From Peptococcaceae bacterium (GTDB lineage Bacteria; Bacillota; Desulfitobacteriia; Desulfitobacteriales; Syntrophobotulaceae), in the NCBI GenBank assembly GCA_012517475.1, contig JAAYUV010000007.1, positions 1-40,210 of the forward strand: 40,210 nt of DNA, read 5' to 3'. Positions 7,448 through 14,842 of this stretch are shown in pieces. Below the pieces are notes generated by a model. It did no database searches. It was not told the DNA's origin and saw only the letters and a list, made by a program, of their open reading frames with translations. The number at the start of each line of letters is the position of its first letter. The stretch's first letter is position 1. A program made the translations under genes and the position numbers.

Positions 7448-9690
7448 GCCTTTTTAACGGTTACAAAAGTCATGGAAGTGCATACGTTGCCTACTTCACC
7501 AATCTCGTTCGGGATCAGTTTATTATCATTAATTCCTTTGCCGTAGGCTCTTTTCAGTTCGGGAGAAATACGGCCGAATCCATGATAACAAAATACCGTA
7601 TCAGGTCGAATACCTTGGGTGACTTTGGCTGTCCCTTTATGTTCATATTTACCGGCGGAAATGATGATGGCGTCGCCGTCACGTATTCCAAGCTTATCGG
7701 CGCTTATTTTATGGATCCAAAGCGGATTTTGGGACATTACTTCGTTCAGTACCGGAACATTTATCGTACCGGCATTGGTATGGACCGCTACTTTCCCCTG
7801 AACAAACCGGAATTTTCCTTCCTCCGGTTGAGGGTATTGTTTATACTGGGGAATTCCTTGTTTGGTTGCTTCCTGGACTTCCTCGGAATAAAACTCGATT
7901 TTCTTACTCGGCTTACTCACGACATTATCCAGAGAAGCTGTCGGATCATTTTCACGAATATAAAACGGCTTCATTCCCACCGGTATCCAAACGCCTTTTT
8001 CTTTCATCTGGTTTAAGGTTAAACCTGCCGGCGTTAACTGCTGGTTGATAAAATCCACAATGTCCGCATACGGGAAATACTGACCCAGGCCCATTTTTTC
8101 GCCTAGTTCTTTGTAAATCCGCCATGCCGGTTTGGTGTCCGGATATACTAAGGGGACTGCCGGTTGGCGCAGTACATATTTTGGCATTAACCCGGACATA
8201 TCATAGACCTGTTCATACCTTTCCAAATAGGTGCACTCAGGAAGGATCACATCGGCAAACATCGCTGTATCCGTCATGTAAAGATCACAAACAACCAGTA
8301 AGTCCAGTTTCTTTAAAGCCTCGATTACTCTGTCACTTTCCGGCAAGCTGATAACAGGATTAAAACGATGCACCATCCAGGCTTTGATCTGATAGGGCTG
8401 TCCTGTCAGGATGCTCTCTGTAATTTGTCCAACAGCACCATCGCCTTCAGGGATCAACTGACTTGGTATTCCTTTTATTCCCGTTCCATCAATCCTGCTT
8501 GTCACCGGTTTTGGAAAAGCCGGTTGACTGACCGCACCCAGGGCTTTGGCTAAGCCTGTCATTTCAGGGAAGCGATTCACAACAGAGGCATTTTTGACTC
8601 GATAATAGCCCCCGGGGGTTTCGAAATTGCCCACCATCATGTTCACGATCATAATCGCCCTGCGCAATTGATAATCATTGGGGGCAAGCCCTGTCCGCCA
8701 CCCAAAGTCCAAGATGGCTTTCGGGCGGGATTCGGCAAACTCCCGGGCAATTCTGAGGATGGTTTCTTGCGGAATTCCAGTTTCCTTTTCCGCCCATTCC
8801 GGCGTCTTATCTTTAACAGCCACTTTCCATTGATCAAAACCTGAGGTATAACGTTCTACAAAATCTTTATCATATTTTTCCTCGGCAATCATCACATTGG
8901 CCATAGCCATGACAAAAGCCAGATCGGTAGCACCTTTAATCGGAACCCATTCCCCCATGGATGCTGTTACACTAAACCGGGGATCAAGCACAACAAGCTT
9001 AGCCCCATTGCCAACCGCTTTCATAATCCCCCTGGTCTGTGCTACATGAATGCCTTCCAGCCAGTTGCGTCCAATGGAAACAATATATTTTGCATTTCCG
9101 TAGTCCGCGGCAATACCTTCAACGCCAAACATACTGTCCAAAGCGACCGAACGAGTCAGCGGACAGGTGGCCTCATGGGAAAACATATTCGGGCTGCCGA
9201 TCCCTTGGGCAATGGTGCGGAAAAACCAGTCATGAGGTCCTTTACGGCTGGCAAAAGCGACTGCTTCTCCACCATCGTTCTGCTGGATAACTTTTAACTT
9301 CTCAGCAATATATGTATAGGCTTCGTCCCAGCTGACCTCTTTATATTTGCCGGTTCCCCGTTCGCCTGTTCTCAGCATGGGTTTTTTCAACCGTTGCGGG
9401 TCATACAACAGAGAGGGTCCTGCATTCCCTCTGGCACACAGAACGCCTCCGAAATCTGCATCATGGGGATTTCCTTCAATTTTTGAGACTTTTCCGTTAA
9501 CGACCTTTACGGCAATAGGACATTGATTGCGGCACATTTCACAAGCTGAGAAAACAGTCGTTTCCTGATTATTTTCGGCTGCTATAGAAGATGGGGGTGC
9601 AGCTTTCGTCAGAGTGCCGAAACCACTAATAGCAATGGCTGTACCCCCTGCTCCAAGAAGTGCACTTTTAAGGAATTGTCTCCTATTCAC
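7444..9690 (-). CDS. Tat-exported molybdopterin oxidoreductase, thiosulfate/polysulfide reductase-like (PhsA/PsrA)
   Basis: A 748-residue catalytic subunit of the DMSO reductase superfamily. It has a twin-arginine signal (RRQFLK at 3-8, then a hydrophobic segment), a [4Fe-4S] motif C50-x2-C53-x3-C57-x27-C85, and a cysteine at about 176 (SHEATCPLTR) at the position that ligates molybdenum in Phs, Psr and Nap-type enzymes. The C-terminal cofactor-binding beta-barrel (about 620-745) is complete. The likely reaction is reduction of thiosulfate, polysulfide or a related sulfur oxyanion, inferred from the flanking YeeE, TusA and rhodanese genes; arsenate or tetrathionate cannot be excluded from sequence alone. 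Translation starts at GTG with GGAGGG upstream. It heads a four-gene operon with torD, the ferredoxin and the cytochrome b, diverging from a LysR regulator. Confidence 0.88.
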   Translation of the reverse strand: MNRRQFLKSALLGAGGTAIAISGFGTLTKAAPPSSIAAENNQETTVFSACEMCRNQCPIAVKVVNGKVSKIEGNPHDADFGGVLCARGNAGPSLLYDPQRLKKPMLRTGERGTGKYKEVSWDEAYTYIAEKLKVIQQNDGGEAVAFASRKGPHDWFFRTIAQGIGSPNMFSHEATCPLTRSVALDSMFGVEGIAADYGNAKYIVSIGRNWLEGIHVAQTRGIMKAVGNGAKLVVLDPRFSVTASMGEWVPIKGATDLAFVMAMANVMIAEEKYDKDFVERYTSGFDQWKVAVKDKTPEWAEKETGIPQETILRIAREFAESRPKAILDFGWRTGLAPNDYQLRRAIMIVNMMVGNFETPGGYYRVKNASVVNRFPEMTGLAKALGAVSQPAFPKPVTSRIDGTGIKGIPSQLIPEGDGAVGQITESILTGQPYQIKAWMVHRFNPVISLPESDRVIEALKKLDLLVVCDLYMTDTAMFADVILPECTYLERYEQVYDMSGLMPKYVLRQPAVPLVYPDTKPAWRIYKELGEKMGLGQYFPYADIVDFINQQLTPAGLTLNQMKEKGVWIPVGMKPFYIRENDPTASLDNVVSKPSKKIEFYSEEVQEATKQGIPQYKQYPQPEEGKFRFVQGKVAVHTNAGTINVPVLNEVMSQNPLWIHKISADKLGIRDGDAIIISAGKYEHKGTAKVTQGIRPDTVFCYHGFGRISPELKRAYGKGINDNKLIPNEIGEVGNVCTSMTFVTVKKA

Positions 9691-9781
9691 ACCTTACCCT
9701 CCAAATCAAGTAGTATCGATCTTTTTATTAATCTTCACATAATCCTTAGGTAATTACCACAGGTCTAAGCATTGTATCTCT

Positions 9782-9795
9782 TTATATCGATATAA
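9782..9795. promoter_or_regulatory. Perfect 14-bp palindrome, candidate regulator operator
   Basis: TTATATCGATATAA is perfectly symmetric and lies about midway between the divergent reductase operon and the LysR gene. It fits the T-N11-A spacing of LysR-family sites. Binding by the adjacent regulator is inferred from position only. Confidence 0.45.
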
Positions 9796-9852
9796 GGAAC
9801 TTTTATACTTCTGCTTAACTATTGGACGTAGTCTGGTTTGACGCGATTTAAT

Positions 9853-9882
9853 TTGACTATATTGTCACAAACCTGATAACAT
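9853..9882 (+). promoter_or_regulatory. Candidate promoter for the LysR gene
   Basis: TTGACT and TAACAT boxes with about 18 bases between them lie shortly upstream of the LysR start on the plus strand. The match is moderate, and the palindrome at 9782-9795 lies about 60 bases further upstream. Confidence 0.4.
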
Positions 9883-9915
9883 GAAACTGTACTTTAAAGA
9901 GAGCAGGTGGATATT

Positions 9916-10818
9916 TTGGACAGTAATCAATTAAAAATTTTCATTTCCGTTGCCAAATTCCAGAGTATTTCCAAAGCTGCAAAAGTTATGCATTTGAGTC
10001 AGCCTGCAGTAAGCACACATATTAAGAATTTAGAAGAGTATTACAGGGGCCAACTTTTTGAACGTACTCAGCAGGGGGTTTCACTGACGAAGGCGGGACA
10101 AGTTTTTTTCTCCTATGCTCAGCGCCTCTTGGCACTGCAGGATGAAATGGAACAACAACTGGAAAAAACCTTGCTGCAGGAAAACAATCAGATTATCGTC
10201 GGCGCCAGTACAACCATCGGCAATGTCTCACTTCCCTGCTCGATATATTTATTTAAAGAAGAATCCCCGGAAGTCAATATACGCCTTGTAATTGCGAATG
10301 CGGAGGAAATACTCCGCAAGGTGAAAGATAAAGAAGTTGACTTTGGCGTTGTCGAGATCTATCCTGAATTGCCAGGATTTACTATGCATCCCATCGCTTA
10401 TGATGAGCTGGTACTGATTGTGCCTCCTTCTCATCCCACCCTAACCAATACAATCAGTTTGAAAGAATTTCTCAACCAGCCTTTAATCATGCGTGAATCC
10501 GGATCAGGCACACGTAAAGTATTGGCCGAAAACTTGCAAGCTCATGGTCATTCCATCAATCATCTCAACATCATTACCGAAATGACAACAATAGACGCCA
10601 TTAAGTCAGCAGTACAGGCAGGAATGGGAGGGGCTGTCGTCCCACGTTTAGCCGTGAAAAAGGAAGTGTATCAGGGGACGCTTAAAGCCCTTACCATCAC
10701 CAATTTGGAGATGCCTTTACGGTATAATATCATTCGACCCGACCATCACTTTTTATCGTCGAAAACCAGAAGATTAATAAAATTTCTGACAGATCCGGAA
10801 GAAAACTTTTTATGTTAA
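9916..10818 (+). CDS. LysR-family transcriptional regulator
   Basis: A regulator of about 300 residues with an N-terminal winged helix-turn-helix (SISKAAKVMHLSQPAVSTHI, about 17-36) and a two-lobe periplasmic-binding-like effector domain (about 88-295). It belongs to the CysL/YwfK-like branch that often controls sulfur, selenium or nitrogen assimilation. It is divergent from the reductase operon, the classic arrangement for a LysR activator of its neighbour. I place the start at the TTG at 9916, because AGGTGG (9905-9910) sits 5 bases before it; the GTG at 9907 would overlap that ribosome site and add three residues. The effector is probably a sulfur intermediate, by context only. Confidence 0.85.
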   Translation: MDSNQLKIFISVAKFQSISKAAKVMHLSQPAVSTHIKNLEEYYRGQLFERTQQGVSLTKAGQVFFSYAQRLLALQDEMEQQLEKTLLQENNQIIVGASTTIGNVSLPCSIYLFKEESPEVNIRLVIANAEEILRKVKDKEVDFGVVEIYPELPGFTMHPIAYDELVLIVPPSHPTLTNTISLKEFLNQPLIMRESGSGTRKVLAENLQAHGHSINHLNIITEMTTIDAIKSAVQAGMGGAVVPRLAVKKEVYQGTLKALTITNLEMPLRYNIIRPDHHFLSSKTRRLIKFLTDPEENFLC

Positions 10819-10835
10819 TAAATATGACATAACCT

Positions 10836-11327
10836 CTATAAAAGAAAGCGCAATAAAATCTTCGATCCCAGCCAAACTCCAATAAAAACCGCAACCGTGA
10901 AGATCCACCCTGACAAGGAACTGGAAGCAATACCGTTTAGGACTAATCCAATGTTACATCCTTTAGCTATTCGTGCTCCATAGCCCATCAGCAGACCACC
11001 TGCAATAGCTGATAAAACAAACTTTTTATCTTTAACTGGACGAAAACGGGCTTGAGAAGCTGCTAATGTGGCCCAAAAGGCGCCCAGAATCACACCCAAA
11101 TTCAAGTAAGTACCGCTTGATAACATAAGCTGTTCAAATGTAATATCCTCGTTCTGAATGAGGCCGAGAACCTTCGCCAGCCACGCTGACCAAGCTTCAA
11201 TATTGGTTGTAATTCCCCAAGGAACCTGCCTGATTACAAGCACAAGAATATTCAATATGGCTAAAATCACTGCGCCAACCCAGTATGACCAAGGCCCCTT
11301 GTAGATTGTTTTCAGTCCATCTTTCAT
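10836..11327 (-). CDS. YeeE/YedE-family half-transporter B
   Basis: A 163-residue membrane protein with about four helices and the family motif GARIAKGCNIGLVLNGIA, including the cysteine used for sulfur relay in YeeE/TsuA thiosulfate transporters. Full-length YeeE has about 350 residues; here the two halves are separate genes (this one and 11628-12251) with a TusA gene between. The pair probably forms a heterodimeric channel for thiosulfate or another sulfane sulfur species. Its 3' end lies 17 bases from that of the LysR gene. Ribosome site is weak (AGAAG), so expression may depend on coupling with the upstream genes. Confidence 0.85.
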   Translation of the reverse strand: MKDGLKTIYKGPWSYWVGAVILAILNILVLVIRQVPWGITTNIEAWSAWLAKVLGLIQNEDITFEQLMLSSGTYLNLGVILGAFWATLAASQARFRPVKDKKFVLSAIAGGLLMGYGARIAKGCNIGLVLNGIASSSLSGWIFTVAVFIGVWLGSKILLRFLL

Positions 11328-11392
11328 CTTCTAACCCATTCCTTTCGCTTTGCTCAAGGCACAAAACGCATGGTTTCAGACTTCTCCTTTTA

Positions 11393-11623
11393 CTAATTAT
11401 TTCTTTTGGTCAGCTCAAGCCGCCATATTCCGTTCGCCACTTCTTTTTCATTGATTTCATGACCATGTTGCCGGGCCCAAAGTACGATACCCCTACTGGT
11501 ACAACTATGATCGGTTTCTAAGACCAATACATCGCCGCAAGACATTTTCTTTAACTGTCGTTCTGTTTTTATTAAAGGAATAGGGCACATCTCGCCCCAT
11601 ATATCTATTTGAAACGTTGCCAT
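11393..11623 (-). CDS. TusA/SirA-family sulfur carrier protein
   Basis: A small protein of about 76 residues of the TusA fold with the defining Cys-Pro-x-Pro motif (MCPIPLIK, Cys13 from the ATG at 11623). Members carry sulfane sulfur as a persulfide on that cysteine. The start at 11623 (MATFQID) fits the family; an ATG at 11641 would add six residues and overlap the upstream transporter gene by 14 bases. Position between the two YeeE halves matches the YeeE-YeeD (TsuA-TsuB) pairing, where the TusA-like partner accepts sulfur from the transporter. It probably hands sulfur to the reductase or to assimilation. Confidence 0.9.
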   Translation of the reverse strand: MATFQIDIWGEMCPIPLIKTERQLKKMSCGDVLVLETDHSCTSRGIVLWARQHGHEINEKEVANGIWRLELTKRNN

Positions 11624-11627
11624 TTTC

Positions 11628-12251
11628 TCACCCGACTCCATTTTGCTTTTTCTGCCACCAACGAGTTACTTTCCATAAAACAAGTAATATAAACAGCTGG
11701 ACAGCCACAGCGGGTAACCAGCCAATTTTATCCGGGAGAAATATACCCGGTACTTCTCCGAAACTTGTTTGCCAAAATGGCAAAGAATATTTACCTAAAA
11801 AGGCTCCAATTAAAAGACCGACGAAAGCGATCATTTGCATGGCAAAGCCTTCGCCGATCCGCATCAGAACACCGGATGAACAGCCACCGGCTAAGACCAT
11901 ACCGATTCCAAATAAAATACCTCCGATAACGGTATGAACACCAAAAGGAGATACATATAAACTTAAAGGATAATTCGCCATGTCAGCAATAGCAGCTGCT
12001 ATAGCAAAACCGGGAACACTAATCACTAAGAGCAAAATTACTGCCTGGGTTAGGTTTGTTACACCTACAAGCAAGGGGTCACGAAAAGCTGATGTAAAGC
12101 AAAATCTCGATTTTTGCAATGTAAAACCAATAGCCAGGCTGACAGCGAAAACGAGCGTTAACTGCAGACTAACCTGTATTAATAATAAGATGAGAAATAA
12201 TATAAAAAAGGAAAAGCCCAGGTTCAATTTCCATTGAGATTTTTTTAACAT
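11628..12251 (-). CDS. YeeE/YedE-family half-transporter A
   Basis: A 207-residue membrane protein with five or six helices. KSRFCFTSAFRD (about 45-57) and AGGCSSGVLMRIGEG (about 120-135) are family signatures, and both contain the cysteines that line the thiosulfate path in TsuA. It is the first gene of a three-gene unit with TusA and half-transporter B, and its coding end is 4 bases from the TusA start. It has its own promoter (12284-12312). The split into two half-size genes is not unusual in anaerobes. Confidence 0.87.
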   Translation of the reverse strand: MLKKSQWKLNLGFSFFILFLILLLIQVSLQLTLVFAVSLAIGFTLQKSRFCFTSAFRDPLLVGVTNLTQAVILLLVISVPGFAIAAAIADMANYPLSLYVSPFGVHTVIGGILFGIGMVLAGGCSSGVLMRIGEGFAMQMIAFVGLLIGAFLGKYSLPFWQTSFGEVPGIFLPDKIGWLPAVAVQLFILLVLWKVTRWWQKKQNGVG

Positions 12252-12283
12252 ATATCCCTCAAATAGAAATAGATTTATTTATA

Positions 12284-12312
12284 AGTTTAGATTTTTTTTT
12301 ATTTTTCGTCAA
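12284..12312 (-). promoter_or_regulatory. Promoter of the YeeE-TusA-YeeE unit
   Basis: On the minus strand TTGACG (12307-12312) and TAAACT (12284-12289) are spaced by 17 bases in a very A-rich stretch, ending about 33 bases before the start codon. The good -35 box and ideal spacing make this a credible sigma-A promoter. Confidence 0.5.
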
Positions 12313-12350
12313 TGAATTAGATTCTATTTTGACTTCCTATTAATAACAAA

Positions 12351-12392
12351 ATGAGCTGGGGAGATGTTGATATCACTTCTCGCCCAGCTCAT
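12351..12392 (-). terminator. Rho-independent terminator after rhodanese gene 1
   Basis: A long inverted repeat (ATGAGCTGGG... pairing with ...CCCAGCTCAT) is followed on the minus strand by TTTTGTTATT. It lies 22 bases past the rhodanese stop and separates that gene from the YeeE unit. Confidence 0.75.
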
Positions 12393-12413
12393 AGATTTTG
12401 GTGTTAGATAAAT

Positions 12414-13355
12414 TTATTTAACGACTGGGAATCCTTTATTGGCCCAGCCGGCACCCGGTGTCGTCGGCATACCCATACCGGAATTCAAAGATACAGCGTC
12501 ATAACCTAACAATCTGAGAATTGCAACTGTCTGACCCGCTGTTTGACCTGTGTAGCAGTAAACAATAATCTTTTTGTCTTTAGGAAGTTGACCAAAGGAA
12601 TCCTGCATTCCCTTAGCAAACGGGATGTTGATAGCCCCTTCAATATGACCCTTGGCATAGTCTTCAGCTTTTCTGACGGACAAGAACATTACGTTTTTAT
12701 CTTTGGCATCCAATGCTTTTTTAGCGTCATCTTCGCTGATTTTGTAGTTGGCATAAGTTGTGCCCTTCAGTTCAGCCATTTTAGCGAAGTAGTCAGTGAT
12801 TGCTTTCTGGATTGCCGGATCTACCTGGGTTTTCGCTTCCGGAACAGCATTGGCCTTTGTTTCAGTTACATCAGCAACGCCTTCCACTTTGGATATACCG
12901 AGATTCCAGCCAAGGTTTACAGATTTTGCATTAAAACCTGCAACATTTAAGAGCGCAACAGCTTGGCCCGCTGTTTGGCCGGTATAGCAATAGACCATGA
13001 TCGCTTTATCCTTGGGTAAGTTTGCAAGTTTTTGGGCAATGGCGTCGCCAAAAGGAATATTGACTGCACCCTTAATATGACCTTTATCATAATCTGCAGC
13101 TTGTCTGATATCGACTATTAACATGGATTCATTCGCTTTCACTTTAGCTACAAAGTCTTTTTCCGCAATTTTGTAACTATCTGCAGGCATGTTGGCAAAG
13201 TAGGCTTTGGCAGCATCGGCTACGACATCAGCTTTAGGTGCTGGGGCCGGGGCTGGTGCCGGCGCCGGAGCAGGAGCACTGGCCGGTGCGGAACAACCTG
13301 CAAGGATCAAAGAGAAAGCAAGAATAAGTACGAGTAACATGTTGGTTCTTTTCAT
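12414..13355 (-). CDS. Tandem-rhodanese lipoprotein 1
   Basis: A 313-residue exported protein. A lipoprotein signal (hydrophobic core, then LILAGC lipobox, Cys about 21) is followed by an Ala-Pro repeat linker and two rhodanese domains (about 45-160 and 185-310). Each domain has the same six-residue active-site loop starting with the catalytic cysteine, CYTGQT, inside VYCYTGQTAGQ. Both cysteines are intact, so both domains could carry persulfide. Acting outside the membrane, it may deliver or take up sulfane sulfur for the extracytoplasmic reductase, comparable to the Sud-type carrier in polysulfide respiration (inference). I prefer the ATG at 13355 with GGGAGGG upstream over the TTG one codon earlier. 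A paralogue lies upstream. Confidence 0.9.
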   Translation of the reverse strand: MKRTNMLLVLILAFSLILAGCSAPASAPAPAPAPAPAPAPKADVVADAAKAYFANMPADSYKIAEKDFVAKVKANESMLIVDIRQAADYDKGHIKGAVNIPFGDAIAQKLANLPKDKAIMVYCYTGQTAGQAVALLNVAGFNAKSVNLGWNLGISKVEGVADVTETKANAVPEAKTQVDPAIQKAITDYFAKMAELKGTTYANYKISEDDAKKALDAKDKNVMFLSVRKAEDYAKGHIEGAINIPFAKGMQDSFGQLPKDKKIIVYCYTGQTAGQTVAILRLLGYDAVSLNSGMGMPTTPGAGWANKGFPVVK

Positions 13356-13447
13356 CAAAATTCCCTCCCTAAATTTTGTTGAAGATTTTTTAAGTCCGAT
13401 TATTTTAGAATCAAGATCTATATAAATATCTTTACAGATAATTATTA

Positions 13448-14479
13448 TTAAGAATGATCACCTGCGCTCGGTTGAGGTTGGTTCGTAGGCGTGCTTTGAG
13501 ATGGCGTTGAAGTTCCTTGAGCCGGTCCGGAAGCACCTGCGTCTCCAACTACCGGGAACCCTTTATTCACCCAACCCGTACCGGGGGTGGCTTCAGTACC
13601 CATACCGGAGTTCAGAGAAACGGCGTCATACCCTAATAATCTGAGAATTGCCACTGTCTGACCCGCTGTTTGGCCGGTATAGCAGTAGACTATAATTTTT
13701 TTATCTGTAGGAAGCAGTGGCCCAAAGTAGGCTTGCATTCCCTTCGCAAACGGAAGGTTAATGGCTCCGGGGATATGACCTTTGTCAAAATCCTCGGCTT
13801 TTCTGACGGATAAGAACATGACGCTTGGATCTTTTGTATCCAGCACTGCCTTCGCATTGTCTTCACTTATTTTATAGTTGGCATAGGTTGTTCCATTCAG
13901 CGCAGTCATTTTATCAAAGTAATCTGTGATTGCTTTTTGGATTTCCGGAGCTACCTGGGTTTTTCCTTCCGGAACAGGGTTGGCTTTCGTTTCAGTTACA
14001 CCGGCAACACCTTCTACTTTGGAAATCCCAAGATTCCAGCCAAGGTTAACAGATTTTGCCTTGAAGCCGGCGACATTTAAAAGCGCAACAGTTTGACCTG
14101 CTGTTTGGCCGGTATAGCAATAGACCATGATCGCTTTATCTTTCGGCAAGTTTGAAAGTTTTTGGGCAATCGCTTCTCCCCAAGGAATGTTGACGGCACC
14201 CATAATATGACCTTGATCATAATCGGCGGCCTGTCTGATATCTATAATAAACATGGCTTCATTTGCTTTGACCTTATCAACAAAGTCTTTTTCGGCAATT
14301 TTATAGATATCCGCCGGCATATTGGCAAAGTAAGCTTTGGCGGCATCAGCTACGATACTCGTTCCAGGGGTCTGGGTTGTCGATGATTGAGCGGGCTTAG
14401 AGGAGGCAGACGAACAACCGGTAAGTATTATAGTAAGGACGAGAATATGTACAAATAGCAAAAGTTTGATCCTTTTCAT
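13448..14479 (-). CDS. Tandem-rhodanese lipoprotein 2
   Basis: A 343-residue paralogue of the neighbouring lipoprotein, very similar across both rhodanese domains, including both CYTGQTAGQ loops. The lipobox is LTGCSS (Cys about 22). The linker is Ser/Thr-rich rather than Ala-Pro, and a Pro/Ser/Thr-rich tail of about 35 residues follows domain 2, absent from the other copy. The two genes are clearly a tandem duplication, and each protein is itself an internal duplication, so four rhodanese units are present. GGGAGGTT precedes the ATG. Function is presumed extracytoplasmic sulfane-sulfur handling, by context with the reductase. Confidence 0.9.
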   Translation of the reverse strand: MKRIKLLLFVHILVLTIILTGCSSASSKPAQSSTTQTPGTSIVADAAKAYFANMPADIYKIAEKDFVDKVKANEAMFIIDIRQAADYDQGHIMGAVNIPWGEAIAQKLSNLPKDKAIMVYCYTGQTAGQTVALLNVAGFKAKSVNLGWNLGISKVEGVAGVTETKANPVPEGKTQVAPEIQKAITDYFDKMTALNGTTYANYKISEDNAKAVLDTKDPSVMFLSVRKAEDFDKGHIPGAINLPFAKGMQAYFGPLLPTDKKIIVYCYTGQTAGQTVAILRLLGYDAVSLNSGMGTEATPGTGWVNKGFPVVGDAGASGPAQGTSTPSQSTPTNQPQPSAGDHS

Positions 14480-14842
14480 TAAAGTTAATTAACCTCCCTT
14501 AATATCATTATCCTATTGATTTTTATTTAGGCGGCTTTTTTTCTGATACAACGTTATTTGAAGAACTACTTAGAGATAATTTCTTTGTAATAAGGTACTT
14601 TGTTCTCTTTGTGATTTTTTTTACAAAGAAAGTCGATGCTTTTTAATTATAGTTTAAGATAATATTTCTGTGTTATAAGACTTTCTGATAGACCTATTAC
14701 ATAATTTGATATTTCAAAAAACTCTTTTGGTTTGAAATTTGCTAGAATAAAAAACGAAGGGACTGTTGCAAAACAACCTGGATTGTCGTTTTGCAACAGC
14801 CCCACTAAATATTAACAATTAACACTACGGCGGTGGGGAAAG
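14480..14842. other. Divergent intergenic region without genes
   Basis: AT-rich region between rhodanese gene 2 (leftward) and the glycosyltransferase (rightward). It should hold both promoters, but none stands out. It contains a small CTTTGT/ACAAAG hairpin near 14610-14630 and the strong IS-like inverted repeat at 14759-14803. No coding potential was recognised. Confidence 0.4.
14759..14803. repeat. IS-end-like inverted repeat (possible MITE or IS remnant)
   Basis: CTGTTGCAAAAC (14763-14774) and GTTTTGCAACAG (14788-14799) form a perfect 12-bp stem, extended outward by GGGA/CCCC with one mismatch. A GGG..CTGTTGCAAAA end is common among Firmicute insertion sequences. It lies between divergent genes, with no gene ending into it, so it is unlikely to be a normal terminator. 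No transposase is nearby. Confidence 0.45.

Noticed and set aside
7582-8016. 144-codon plus-strand open frame inside the molybdoenzyme gene
   Set aside because: Antisense shadow of the catalytic subunit.
10836-12251. Selenium (YedE/YedF) role for the YeeE-TusA unit
   Set aside because: No selD, selA or other selenium genes are nearby, whereas a sulfur reductase and rhodaneses are; selenium is still possible but less supported.
13207-13300. Ala-Pro repeat of rhodanese lipoprotein 1 as a DNA tandem-repeat element
   Set aside because: It is a normal proline/alanine linker after a lipobox, short and within coding sequence.
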